64,000 nt of DNA, from the NCBI RefSeq assembly GCF_017310505.1, contig NZ_CP065957.1, forward strand, positions 1,364,001 through 1,428,000. Direction: 5' to 3'. Source of the DNA: Methylacidiphilum caldifontis (lineage in GTDB: Bacteria > Verrucomicrobiota > Verrucomicrobiia > Methylacidiphilales > Methylacidiphilaceae). A model generated the notes under the pieces. The model saw only the letters and a list, made by a program, of their open reading frames with translations, did not search any database and had not been told where the DNA came from. The translations under genes and the position numbers were made by a program. Shown piece by piece: positions 16,743 through 25,309 of this stretch. Positions within the stretch are counted from its first letter, which is position 1. The number at the start of each line of letters is the position of its first letter.

Positions 16743-17858
16743 ATGAGATATTCAGTGGAAAGGAAACAGTTTATTGATTATCTAACTCTTATCCAAAGCA
16801 TTATAAACCCAAGGTCTACTTTACCTATCCTTAGTCATGTACACTTAACAGCCCAAGTTCCTGACCAACTCGTGCTCTTTGCTACCGATCTTCAAACCAC
16901 ATTAAAAATTATTCTTCCTGCGACTGTGGAAGAAGGAGGAACAACAACTTTACCAGCTCGAAGGCTTTTAACTATTATTAGAGAACTTGATTCTGACCAC
17001 TTATTGTTAAAAACAGATAGTCGTCACCAAACAACTCTTTCTTCAGGGAAGGCTTTTTTTCAGTTAAACGGTTTACCCGACGATGATTATCCCAAGTTTA
17101 CAACAGAAAACGGGATAGAAGGCCTAACCCTATCTCAAGGAAAAGTTCGCAAAATGCTAAGAATGGTTCAATATGCTATGGCCGATGAGAGTAGACCTGC
17201 TTTGAATGGAGCTTGGTTTTCTATAAAATCTGGACGCTTCGAAGTTGCTGTTACAGATGGTAAAAGACTGGCCTATATTTTTGAAGAAATTGATAATGAA
17301 GGGATTGAAGCAGAAGGCATTGTTCCTGCAAAAGCTGTATTGGAAATTTCAAGAATCCTTGAGGGATCTGACAAAACCTTGAAGTTGTTTTTAGACTCGA
17401 ATAAAATATTTCTGCAGTTTGAAAATATTCTATTCTTTTCTAAACTTACTGAAGGAAAGTATCCAAATTTCAAACAGGTCATTCCCAAAACGACTACTCA
17501 AAAAGCGGTTATAGATCGTAATAGTTTTATCCATGCGATACGCAGGGTATCATCCATTGCCATAAGTGGTTCGAGCGCACCGCCTATCTTTTTAGACTTT
17601 TTAAAAACTCAAGAGTTGGTTCTTTCCTGTCAGGCTTCAGAGATTGGAAAGGCTCAAGAAACTCTTTCACTCAAGGCATTTGAAGGAGAACCTTTCTCTA
17701 TTCCTTTCAATCCCCTTTATTTAATTGAACCCTTGAGGGAGATGGAAAAAGAAGATGTTACTTTGCAATTTGTGAACCCAACAACAAAAGGTAATCCCTG
17801 TTTAATTACTGAAGGAACTAATTTTGTATATGTATTAATGCCTATTAAGAATCAATAA
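16743..17858 (+). CDS. dnaN: DNA polymerase III beta sliding clamp
   Basis: DnaN forms the ring that tethers the replicative polymerase. The N terminus RYSVERKQFIDYLTLIQSIINPRSTLPILSHV matches the first clamp domain, and the three repeated domains are seen at roughly 1-120, 130-245 and 250-371. Conserved segments include LPARRLLTIIRELDSD, DESRPALNGAWFSI and the C-terminal LYLIEPLREMEKEDVTLQF ending in YVLMPIKNQ (canonical ending M-P-x-R/K-x). The 205-base spacer from dnaA (16538-16742) is AT-rich and has no gene. Length 371 aa is normal. Confidence 0.96.
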   Translation: MRYSVERKQFIDYLTLIQSIINPRSTLPILSHVHLTAQVPDQLVLFATDLQTTLKIILPATVEEGGTTTLPARRLLTIIRELDSDHLLLKTDSRHQTTLSSGKAFFQLNGLPDDDYPKFTTENGIEGLTLSQGKVRKMLRMVQYAMADESRPALNGAWFSIKSGRFEVAVTDGKRLAYIFEEIDNEGIEAEGIVPAKAVLEISRILEGSDKTLKLFLDSNKIFLQFENILFFSKLTEGKYPNFKQVIPKTTTQKAVIDRNSFIHAIRRVSSIAISGSSAPPIFLDFLKTQELVLSCQASEIGKAQETLSLKAFEGEPFSIPFNPLYLIEPLREMEKEDVTLQFVNPTTKGNPCLITEGTNFVYVLMPIKNQ

Positions 17859-17870
17859 TTTTATTAAGTT

Positions 17871-18257
17871 ATGATACAACGGACTGGATATATTGGTGTT
17901 TTTTTGGAGCCCCTGACTAAAGAAGAAGTCGAAAAATTGGTTGTTCATTGGATCAATCGCTTTGATCGAGTCGAACAAGTTATCCCTGGACAAAATAATT
18001 ATACTTCGACCATGCTGATAGAAAAAATCGAAGATATTTTTTATGAAGAACATCCTCAATTTCGAGTTATTCAAGGAGATGATTTTAGCTGGGTGTATCT
18101 GTCTTATAATCGGCAGATTATCGAAACTTCTGGATTTTACTCTGACCAGATTCCATTAAGTCTAGAGGTTCTTTTAGAATTACCTAATCTTGTCGAAGTC
18201 GTTGAAGAAACAAACGAAAAAAGATTAAAGGAACTTGAAGATGAAGGGTTTTTTTAA
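17871..18257 (+). CDS. Conserved-looking small acidic protein, unknown function
   Basis: The gene starts 12 bases after dnaN and is probably in the same message. The 128-residue product begins MIQRTGYIGVFLEPLTKEEVEKLVVHW and contains a YTSTMLIEKIEDIFYEEHPQFRVIQGDDFSWVYLSY segment. It ends with a run of charged residues (EVVEETNEKRLKELEDEGFF). There is no signal peptide or membrane segment. The alternating strand and helix pattern suggests a compact cytoplasmic domain. I do not recognise the family. Its position between dnaN and lspA raises the possibility of a replication-linked role, but that is only context. Confidence 0.65.
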   Translation: MIQRTGYIGVFLEPLTKEEVEKLVVHWINRFDRVEQVIPGQNNYTSTMLIEKIEDIFYEEHPQFRVIQGDDFSWVYLSYNRQIIETSGFYSDQIPLSLEVLLELPNLVEVVEETNEKRLKELEDEGFF

Positions 18258-18348
18258 TCTTTTTTGTCATATATCTTTAGGTTTCTTTTTTTCCTTTATT
18301 CTTTCTAACATTTCATAGCAAAACAATTATTCATGCAGTTACTCCAAG

Positions 18349-18358
18349 TTTTTTTTTT
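18349..18358 (+). repeat. T10 homopolymer that breaks the lspA reading frame
   Basis: An ATG at 18333 opens a frame MQLLQVFF... that runs into this run of ten T residues and then stops at 18396-18398. With eleven T (or eight), the same frame continues directly into lspA, giving a hydrophobic start (MQLLQVFFFIIVVGFLLLLDFITK) that matches the first membrane segment of LspA. The tract may be a slippage site, a phase-variable repeat or a sequencing error. Confidence 0.6.
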
Positions 18359-18379
18359 ATTATCGTTGTTGGTTTTCTA

Positions 18380-18817
18380 TTGCTGCTTGACTTTATAACT
18401 AAATCCTGGATTTCTTCTCTTTTTGGAGCTTCTTACGACAAGACAATTATCCCCGACTTTTTAGATTTTGTTTATGTAGAAAATACGGGAATAGCTTTTG
18501 GGCTTTTTGCTGGAAATAATAGATTTTGGGAAATATTTACATTATTATTAATTTTGATAGGTTTTTTTGGTTTTAGAAAACAAATTTTTAAAACTTTTTT
18601 TAATAGGATAATTAGCGCAATGATTTTTGCTGGGGCTTTAGGAAATTGGTTAGATCGAATTATCCATGGGCATGTTATTGATTTTATTGATATTCATTTT
18701 TTTAAATACCATTGGCCCGCCTTTAATCTTGCTGATTGTTATTTGACCATCGGTTTTATTGGTGTCTTCTTACATTTAATAAAAGTTAAGCAAATTTCCC
18801 ATCAAAAGAATATTTAA
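18380..18817 (+). CDS. lspA: Lipoprotein signal peptidase (signal peptidase II), 5' end out of frame
   Basis: LspA cleaves the signal from prolipoproteins in the inner membrane. The catalytic aspartates are in GALGNWLDRIIHGHVIDF and AFNLADCYLTIG, and the conserved VENTGIAFGLFAGNN block is present. Four membrane segments are expected, but from the only in-frame start codon seen here (TTG, 18380) the first one is nearly lost: the protein would begin LLLDFITKSW. The missing segment is encoded immediately upstream in the same frame without a start codon, while the natural ATG (18333) is one base out of frame because of the T10 run at 18349-18358. The gene is therefore real but its start needs an explanation. 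At least one lipoprotein substrate (the transpeptidase at 2157) is encoded in the window. Confidence 0.85.
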   Translation: MLLDFITKSWISSLFGASYDKTIIPDFLDFVYVENTGIAFGLFAGNNRFWEIFTLLLILIGFFGFRKQIFKTFFNRIISAMIFAGALGNWLDRIIHGHVIDFIDIHFFKYHWPAFNLADCYLTIGFIGVFLHLIKVKQISHQKNI

Positions 18818-18835
18818 TCCGAAATAGGTTTAAAA

Positions 18836-19762
18836 ATGGGTATAGATGAAAAAAAAGAGAGGGTATTGAAACTTAAAAAAGAAAAAAATGCCCTTATTTT
18901 AGCTCATAATTATCAAGAAGCCGAGATCCAAGATATAGCTGATTATGTTGGGGACTCATTAGGGTTATCATTTAAGGCCAGAGAGGCTACGCAAGAAAGA
19001 ATTGTGTTTTGCGGCGTTCATTTTATGGCTGAAACTGCAAAAATCCTAAATCCTAACAGAAAGGTCCTTTTACCCGATCTGGAAGCGGGTTGTTCCCTGT
19101 CAGATTCCTGCAGTTATGAAGAGCTTCTTGAGTACAAAAGAAAAAATCCTGACACTTTCATCGTCACCTATGTAAATACTTCTGCAGCTGTAAAATCATT
19201 AAGTGATTGTATCTGTACTTCTGCCAATGCCCTAAAGATTGTACAAAAAGTTCCCTTGGACAGAAATATTCTTTTTGTACCTGATCAAAACTTAGGGGAG
19301 TGGGTACAAACTAAGACGGGAAGACAAATGGATTTATGGCCTGGTGAATGCTATGTTCATGTGGAGTTTACTTATCAATCTTTGCTGGAATTAAAAAACA
19401 AGTTTCCTGATGCTCCCATTGTTTCCCATCCTGAATGTGAAAGGGCGGTAAGAATGTTTTCGGATGTAGTCTGTTCAACCGAACAGATGATCGGATATTG
19501 TAAGGATCATCCTGCTCAGACATTTATAATCGTTACTGAGGCGGGAATGATAACCCGACTTAAAAGAGAAATTCCAAACAAAGAATTTATTCCAGCGACA
19601 ACAGCTAGGTGTGCTTGTGCCCAGTGCAAATTTATGAAAAAAATTACACTGGATAAGGTTATTTATTCCCTTGAATCTGATCAATATGAAATTGAGGTTC
19701 CACTTGAGATCTGCAAGAAGGCATTTATTCCTATTCAACAAATGTTAGAATGGAGTGTGTAA
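18836..19762 (+). CDS. nadA: Quinolinate synthase A
   Basis: NadA condenses iminoaspartate with dihydroxyacetone phosphate to quinolinate, the second step of de novo NAD synthesis, using a [4Fe-4S] cluster. Three conserved cysteine positions that hold the cluster are visible: C86 in DLEAGCSLSDSC, C172 in WPGECYVH, and one in the CACAQCKFM block near 259-264. The opening LAHNYQEAEIQDIADYVGDSLGLS is the family hallmark. At 308 aa it is the compact type found in thermophiles. NadB and NadC are not in the window. It begins 18 bases after lspA. Confidence 0.95.
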   Translation: MGIDEKKERVLKLKKEKNALILAHNYQEAEIQDIADYVGDSLGLSFKAREATQERIVFCGVHFMAETAKILNPNRKVLLPDLEAGCSLSDSCSYEELLEYKRKNPDTFIVTYVNTSAAVKSLSDCICTSANALKIVQKVPLDRNILFVPDQNLGEWVQTKTGRQMDLWPGECYVHVEFTYQSLLELKNKFPDAPIVSHPECERAVRMFSDVVCSTEQMIGYCKDHPAQTFIIVTEAGMITRLKREIPNKEFIPATTARCACAQCKFMKKITLDKVIYSLESDQYEIEVPLEICKKAFIPIQQMLEWSV

Positions 19763-19790
19763 AAGTAGCCGTTATGTAGTTTTTTAGAAT

Positions 19791-20399
19791 GTGAGAAAAT
19801 TTGTTTTAGATACGAGCGTTTTTACTAATCCAGATATATCTCAGCAATTTGGAGATGATGATAGTACCGTATTAAGTGGCTTTCTTTCTTTAGCATCCCA
19901 AGCAGATGCTCATTTCTATATGCCCTTGTCCGCTTATAAGGAACTTAAACAGATAAAAGGATCTGTTTTTTTTTCTGCTGATTTTGAATCAATTGTACAT
20001 ATCCGGTCACCAAGGAAATTTACACTTCTGATCCCTGGCTCTGTTCTTTATGATTTTATCGATGAAATAAGAAAAAGAATCGATCATGGATTAAGAATTG
20101 CTGAAGAACATCTAAAACTTGCTGGACCAAACGGAGAAAATCCAATTCCTTTTGATCAACTGGTAAATCGACTAAGAAATCGTTACCGTGAAGCTTTAAG
20201 GCAAGGCATATTAGATAGCAGGGAAGATGTTGATGTCATTCTTCTTGCTTACGAACTTGAAGCTGTTCTTGTAACTGCGGATGAAGGTATGAAAAAATGG
20301 GCTGATAAAATGGGCGTAGAAATATTAAACGCAAGTTATTTAAGAGACTGCTTGAAAAAACTAATCAAACCTGAGGGCTCCGGAGAGCCAGTTCCTTAA
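19791..20399 (+). CDS. RNA ligase partner protein (PIN-domain family, MJ_0950-like)
   Basis: The protein begins with a PIN-type nuclease pattern, [12 protein letters not shown] (D7 expected to bind metal). It ends with a second acidic cluster ([40 protein letters not shown]), the other half of a PIN active site. The whole layout, including [23 protein letters not shown] and [15 protein letters not shown], fits the family that in archaea and some thermophilic bacteria accompanies the Pab1020-type RNA ligase. Here the ligase gene is indeed the next gene, but in convergent orientation with a 39-base overlap of the coding ends. The GTG start at 19791 is used. Its biochemical role is unknown; RNA end processing before ligation is a reasonable inference. 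Confidence 0.85.
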   Translation: MRKFVLDTSVFTNPDISQQFGDDDSTVLSGFLSLASQADAHFYMPLSAYKELKQIKGSVFFSADFESIVHIRSPRKFTLLIPGSVLYDFIDEIRKRIDHGLRIAEEHLKLAGPNGENPIPFDQLVNRLRNRYREALRQGILDSREDVDVILLAYELEAVLVTADEGMKKWADKMGVEILNASYLRDCLKKLIKPEGSGEPVP

Positions 20400-21464
20400 A
20401 GAATCCCCTGTTGAAGGGTATATTTTTTCAAATTCTAAAATCCAGTACTCTTTATCTTTAAAAAAACCTTTTACTACGATGTGTTCTTCATGTCTAGGAA
20501 TATGCTTAAGATGATCGATGAAATGCTGAGCATTTTGAGGATTTCTGAATCGACAACGAAAGAGTCGGCTTGATTTGCCATTTTCTTTAAGGTAGTTTAA
20601 AACTTCTTTGATTGAAGATACGAAAGCCTTTCCTAATTTCTCCTCCCATCCGTTTTCTTCGATAATTCCCATATCGATCAAGAATAGAACATATCTTAAA
20701 ATTCTATCGATAAAATAGTTAGGACTAATATCCATGATCTTGCGAGAAAAAACAGCAATATCGTTTAAATCGGAATTAGCTGTCACATATTTTGCACGAC
20801 GTCCTGAAGGTTCTTCTTTGAATACCACTCCTTCTCTATATTCGTAATGGAGATTAAGGAGGATCTTTTTTATTTTCTCAAAATCTTCTTGCCGATTCTC
20901 AAATAGACCGAAGTTCTTGACTGAAGGAAGACCATAGCGATAAAGAAGCTCTTGTTTTTGTTGTTGAGGTAAAAACTCGAAGGTAGGCAGCTTAGCAATA
21001 TCGAAAATAAAAAGTTTTATATCTTCGTCCACTAATGGAGATGGTCCTTCAATATAGGGGTTTTCTGGACCTGTGATTTCTCCACATAAAACAAGTGTGG
21101 GATAGTCATTGAAAATGTCTGCTGACATAAGATCCATGATTCTATCCGTACTAAATGGACAGATAAAACCACCCCGAGTAGCACATAATATCTTCCCTTG
21201 ATAGTGGAAAATCCTAACGTTGTATCCGTCAACTTTTTCTTCCATCCAGAAAGAACAAGAAGCAAACTGTTTTTTAAGTCCAGACACAAGAGCGTTTATC
21301 CTCCCTATCTTAGGAAAGCCAGATACCGCTAAATCTTTAAGAAAAACCGTTCCTTCTGGCCATCCTCCATAAGCATGAGTCAACCTGAGATAAGTATGTT
21401 CCCAGAATTTTCCTAATACCCCTTTTTTTGAACGAAGAATTTCTTCGAAAAGCTCTTCATACAT
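20361..21464 (-). CDS. ATP-dependent RNA ligase, Pab1020 (Rnl3) family
   Basis: The ligase nucleotidylation motif KxDG is at K77 in [14 protein letters not shown]. Motif III-like [12 protein letters not shown], motif [10 protein letters not shown] and the motif V lysine in RRAKYVT are all present. The remainder is the C-terminal region of the archaeal homodimeric RNA ligase group typified by Pyrococcus abyssi Pab1020. These enzymes seal or circularise RNA in vitro. The RNA repair ligases Rnl1 and Rnl2 differ in the flanking domains. At 367 aa it is close to the family length. It overlaps the tail of the PIN partner gene and has no other neighbour on its strand. The family's rarity in bacteria suggests acquisition from a thermophilic archaeon or bacterium. 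Confidence 0.88.
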   Translation of the reverse strand: MYEELFEEILRSKKGVLGKFWEHTYLRLTHAYGGWPEGTVFLKDLAVSGFPKIGRINALVSGLKKQFASCSFWMEEKVDGYNVRIFHYQGKILCATRGGFICPFSTDRIMDLMSADIFNDYPTLVLCGEITGPENPYIEGPSPLVDEDIKLFIFDIAKLPTFEFLPQQQKQELLYRYGLPSVKNFGLFENRQEDFEKIKKILLNLHYEYREGVVFKEEPSGRRAKYVTANSDLNDIAVFSRKIMDISPNYFIDRILRYVLFLIDMGIIEENGWEEKLGKAFVSSIKEVLNYLKENGKSSRLFRCRFRNPQNAQHFIDHLKHIPRHEEHIVVKGFFKDKEYWILEFEKIYPSTGDSLRNWLSGALRFD

Positions 21465-21738
21465 AAAAAATCATAAATATAGCTATTTGATTTTTAAAGA
21501 TAGAGCAAAGCCAAGAAGCTAAGAAAATAGAAAACTTTAATTGCAAAATCAAATGAGCATGAAAAATTTTAAAAGATTAAAATTGCAAGATTTTTAAAAA
21601 TAACTATATCGTTTTTTTGTTTTGTCCTCTACAAAAGATCAGAAAGTTTATCAAAAACCCATAAAGGTTTGTTCATTAAAGGAAACCTTAATATTTTAAG
21701 CAATTTGCCTTAAATAACTGTTATCGTATTGAAAAAAT

Positions 21739-23028
21739 ATGAAGATTGCAATTATTGGCTCGGGATATGTGGGATTAACTACTGGAGCATGTTTTGCTGA
21801 TGTCGGACATGAAGTCATTTGTGTTGATAATGATGCAAAAAAGATAAAAATGCTCAGGGAAGGTCAAATTCCCATTTACGAACCAGGTCTTGAGGAAATA
21901 GTTAAAAAAAATTTAGCAAGGGGCTTTCTCCATTTTACAGAAAGTATTGCAGAAGGCGTAGAAAAAAGCCTTGTCATTTTTATCGCTGTACCCACTCCTC
22001 CCCTAGAAGATGGCAGTGTAGACATGACTTATATTGAGAGGGTAGCAAGGCAAATAGCGGCGGTATTAAAAGAATACAGAGTCATTGTGGATAAAAGTAC
22101 TGTTCCGGTCAAAACTGGAGAAAAGGTATATCAAACCATTAAACGTTACAATAGTCACAATATTGATTTTGATGTGGTCAGTAATCCCGAATTTCTCAGA
22201 GAGGGGGTAGCTGTTCATGATTTGCTTCATCCAGATCGGGTAGTGATAGGCGCAACGAGCGACCGGGCGATTAATATAATGAAGGAGCTTTATTCTCCTT
22301 TTAAAGCACCGATCTTAATAACCGATCTTAATTCCGCTGAACTCATCAAACATGCTTCCAACAGCTTCTTAGCTTTAAAAATTTCTTACATTAATGCCTT
22401 GTCAAGAATATGTGAAGCGGCAGGGGCTAACGTTCAAATGGTAGCTGAAGGCATGGGGTTAGATCATAGAATTGGAAAACATTTTTTAAGAGCGGGCATC
22501 GGTTGGGGAGGATCATGTTTTCCCAAAGATGTTGCCGCTTTTATCAAGATCTCTCAGGAACTGGGCTACGATTTTAAACTGCTCAAAGAAGTTTCTCAAA
22601 TCAATGTCGACCAAAAAGAACATTTCTTGCGAAAAATAAAAAACGTTTTGTGGGTATTAAAGGAAAAAAGAATAGGCCTTTTAGGTTTAGCTTTTAAAAA
22701 TAACACCGATGACATTAGAAGTAGCGTAGCGATGGATCTTGCCACGGCTTTCTTAAAAGAAGGGGCAATAGTTCAGGCTTTTGATCCCAGGGCCATGGAA
22801 AAAGCAAAGGAAAAGCTCCCTTCAATCCATTATTGTTCATCGGCTCAAGAGGTAGCCAGGGATTCAGACTGTATAGTCATTGCTACCGAATGGGAAGAGT
22901 TTATAAATTTAGATTGGAAGTCGATGAAATCGGCAATGATTAGTCCCATCATTTTCGATGGGAGAAATCTCCTAGATAAGAAGAAGATGATTAATATGGG
23001 ATTTCATTATATTGGAATTGGAAATTGA
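21739..23028 (+). CDS. ugd: UDP-glucose 6-dehydrogenase
   Basis: Oxidises UDP-glucose twice to UDP-glucuronate for envelope or capsule polysaccharides. The NAD site is at the N terminus (KIAIIGSGYVGLTTGACFADVGHEV). A VDKSTVPVKTGE segment and SNPEFLREGVAVHDLLHPDRVVIG follow. The catalytic cysteine is in GGSCFPKDVAAF near residue 255. The C-terminal UDP-binding domain has LGLAFKNNTDDIRSS. 429 aa is typical. The 274-base spacer before it (21465-21738) is AT-rich and shows no gene. A close UDP-galacturonate or UDP-xylose pathway role is possible. Confidence 0.93.
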   Translation: MKIAIIGSGYVGLTTGACFADVGHEVICVDNDAKKIKMLREGQIPIYEPGLEEIVKKNLARGFLHFTESIAEGVEKSLVIFIAVPTPPLEDGSVDMTYIERVARQIAAVLKEYRVIVDKSTVPVKTGEKVYQTIKRYNSHNIDFDVVSNPEFLREGVAVHDLLHPDRVVIGATSDRAINIMKELYSPFKAPILITDLNSAELIKHASNSFLALKISYINALSRICEAAGANVQMVAEGMGLDHRIGKHFLRAGIGWGGSCFPKDVAAFIKISQELGYDFKLLKEVSQINVDQKEHFLRKIKNVLWVLKEKRIGLLGLAFKNNTDDIRSSVAMDLATAFLKEGAIVQAFDPRAMEKAKEKLPSIHYCSSAQEVARDSDCIVIATEWEEFINLDWKSMKSAMISPIIFDGRNLLDKKKMINMGFHYIGIGN

Positions 23029-23038
23029 AAGCTCGATT

Positions 23039-24307
23039 ATGAACTCTGTTCTTGTAGGTGCTCAATGGGGGGACGAAGGGAAAGGGAAAATTGTGGATTT
23101 TCTCACTCAAGACGTGGATGTCGTTGTGCGTTGTCAGGGAGGAGATAACGCAGGTCATACGGTTGAAGTTAACAATGAAAAGTTTGTTCTCCATCTCATT
23201 CCTTCGGGTATTTTATGGCCCGACAAGATCTGTTTGCTTGGAAGTGGAATGGTTATCGATCCTGTTTCATTGGTTGAAGAAATCAAGAATATAGAGAAGA
23301 AGGGAATAGAAATTCGCAACCGGCTTTTTATTTCTGAAACCGCACACATGGTTTTCCCCTACCATAGGATTATTGATGAGCTTCTTGAAAAAAAAAGAGG
23401 GAAAAGCCGCATTGGGACAACAAGAAAAGGAATAGGACCAGCTTACGCAGATAAAGTCAGTCGGACAGGGTTGCGTATTCTTGACCTACTCGACAGGAAA
23501 TGCTTCTTAGAAAAGCTTCAAGGGCTAATCGAAGAAAAAAATCGTTATATTCAATATTTAGGTGGAGAACCTCTCTTTTGGAAAGAAATTGCCGAGGCTT
23601 ATTTAAAGGCTGCCGAAGAGATTTCTTCGATGGTTGTCAATACTGCCGTTTGGCTTTATGAGGCTTTATCTTTAGGTAAAGATATTCTTTTTGAAAGTGC
23701 ACAAGGCACTTTCCTCGATATTGATTTTGGAACTTATCCTTTTGTAACCTCCTCGAATACAACAGCAGGGGGAGCCATTACGGGAAGCGGACTGCCTCCA
23801 CATAAAATCGACCGGGTCATTGGTTGCATGAAAGCTTATACAACACGGGTAGGGGAAGGTCCGTTTCCTGTAGAAAACAGTGAACTATCAGATATGCTTC
23901 ATGCCTCTGGCCGGGAATTTGGATCAACGACAGGAAGGGCAAGAAGATGCGGTTGGTTCGATGGTGTTTTGGCCAGATATGCTTCTTTGATTAACGGGTT
24001 TAATGAGGTTGCTGTGACCAATCTGGATGGCCTTGACTCCGTAGCAAAGATTCCTGTTTGTGTATCCTATGAATTAAAAGGCAAAATCCTTAATTATCCG
24101 CCTAACTCAGTCCAACAGCTAGCAGAATGTACACCTATTTATGAAGAATTACCTGGGTGGTTAGAGCCTACGGGAGGGATTCGCTCTTTTAAAAAACTTC
24201 CTAAGGCGGCTCAAAATTACTTGAATAAATTAGGCATGCTTGCTAGAGCTCCAGTGCGGATCGTTTCTGTTGGAGCTTCTAGGGATCAGACTTTTTTTGT
24301 TGATTGA
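23039..24307 (+). CDS. purA: Adenylosuccinate synthetase
   Basis: Catalyses the GTP-dependent condensation of IMP and aspartate on the way to AMP. The N terminus MNSVLVGAQWGDEGKGKIVDFL carries the P-loop-like GDEGKGK signature. GIGPAYADKVSRTGLRI, SAQGTFLDIDFGTYPFVTSSNTTAGG and GSTTGRARRCGWFD are all family blocks. I chose the ATG at 23039, 10 bases after ugd ends; an upstream in-frame ATG at 23012 would add nine residues and overlap ugd, and would put extra sequence before the conserved start. Length is then 422 aa. Confidence 0.95.
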   Translation: MNSVLVGAQWGDEGKGKIVDFLTQDVDVVVRCQGGDNAGHTVEVNNEKFVLHLIPSGILWPDKICLLGSGMVIDPVSLVEEIKNIEKKGIEIRNRLFISETAHMVFPYHRIIDELLEKKRGKSRIGTTRKGIGPAYADKVSRTGLRILDLLDRKCFLEKLQGLIEEKNRYIQYLGGEPLFWKEIAEAYLKAAEEISSMVVNTAVWLYEALSLGKDILFESAQGTFLDIDFGTYPFVTSSNTTAGGAITGSGLPPHKIDRVIGCMKAYTTRVGEGPFPVENSELSDMLHASGREFGSTTGRARRCGWFDGVLARYASLINGFNEVAVTNLDGLDSVAKIPVCVSYELKGKILNYPPNSVQQLAECTPIYEELPGWLEPTGGIRSFKKLPKAAQNYLNKLGMLARAPVRIVSVGASRDQTFFVD

Positions 24308-24469
24308 TTTCCTAACAAAATAACTGGATTTTATCTTTATGTATGGTTATAAAAAATTCTTCCTTTTTTTCTATTTTTTAATCCATTTTCTCATGTTTCA
24401 TTTTAATACCCACAATATAAATATGAGAATAGGGGAGTAATATTTAGGGTAAAATCAAGACAGTTTTAG

Positions 24470-25258
24470 ATGAATAATGACTTAGGACTTGAACAGCAAG
24501 GACAAAACGGGATTGCTGAATCCCCAAGTTTTTATTTTTTAGATAGGCGTAATATCCCTGAACATGTTGCAATAATTATGGATGGGAATGGTCGTTGGGC
24601 AGAAAAAAGAAGTTTACCTCGAATCGAAGGGCATAAGGAAGGGCTCAATGCTGCAAAAGAAGTTGTCCAAACAGCTTTGGAAGTGGGTATTCATTATTTA
24701 ACCCTTTATGTTTTCTCCATTGATAACTGGAAAAGGCCCTATTATGAAATAAAAGCTCTTATGGAGATGTTTGAAGATTTTTTAAGCAAGAATGAAAAAG
24801 AGTTAGTTGAAAGAGGGATAAAACTTCTAACTATAGGAAGAAGATCAGATCTACCAAGAGGACTTCAGAAGCAGTTGCTTTCTATCTGTAAAAAGACAGA
24901 ATCCAATTTTAAGCTGATTTTAACGTTGGCTTTAAGTTATGGGTCGCGACTTGATATCATTAATGGGGTGAAAGAAATTGTAAAAAAAGCTCTTTTAGGT
25001 CAGATTAAGATTTCAGATATAGACGAGAAACTTTTCAAATCCCATCTTTCAACTTCTTTTTCTCCTGATCCTGATTTATTAATAAGAACAAGTGGGGAGA
25101 TGCGTTTAAGTAATTTTCTTCTTTGGGAATCTTCTTATACAGAGTTTTATTTTACAAATACCTATTGGCCTGATTTCAGAAAGAAAGAATTTTTAGAAGC
25201 CCTATGCAACTTTTCTAAAAGGCAACGTAGATTTGGTCAAATTTTCGCAAAAAATTGA
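24470..25258 (+). CDS. uppS: Undecaprenyl (polyprenyl) diphosphate synthase
   Basis: Adds isopentenyl units in cis to farnesyl diphosphate, making the lipid carrier for peptidoglycan and polysaccharides. The catalytic Asp is D38 in IIMDGNGRWAEKR. YVFSIDNWKRP and the C-terminal RTSGEMRLSNFLLWESSYTEFYF are family signatures. An N-terminal extension of about 25 residues before the first motif is longer than in E. coli. It is the first gene of a run uppS-cdsA-psd-pssA (51-base gap to cdsA). Bases 24308-24469 hold no recognisable gene. Confidence 0.94.
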   Translation: MNNDLGLEQQGQNGIAESPSFYFLDRRNIPEHVAIIMDGNGRWAEKRSLPRIEGHKEGLNAAKEVVQTALEVGIHYLTLYVFSIDNWKRPYYEIKALMEMFEDFLSKNEKELVERGIKLLTIGRRSDLPRGLQKQLLSICKKTESNFKLILTLALSYGSRLDIINGVKEIVKKALLGQIKISDIDEKLFKSHLSTSFSPDPDLLIRTSGEMRLSNFLLWESSYTEFYFTNTYWPDFRKKEFLEALCNFSKRQRRFGQIFAKN

Positions 25259-25309
25259 TAACTCTTTTTTTTCTTTTTTTATTCTTTCTGTTTTAATCGA
25301 TTATAACAG

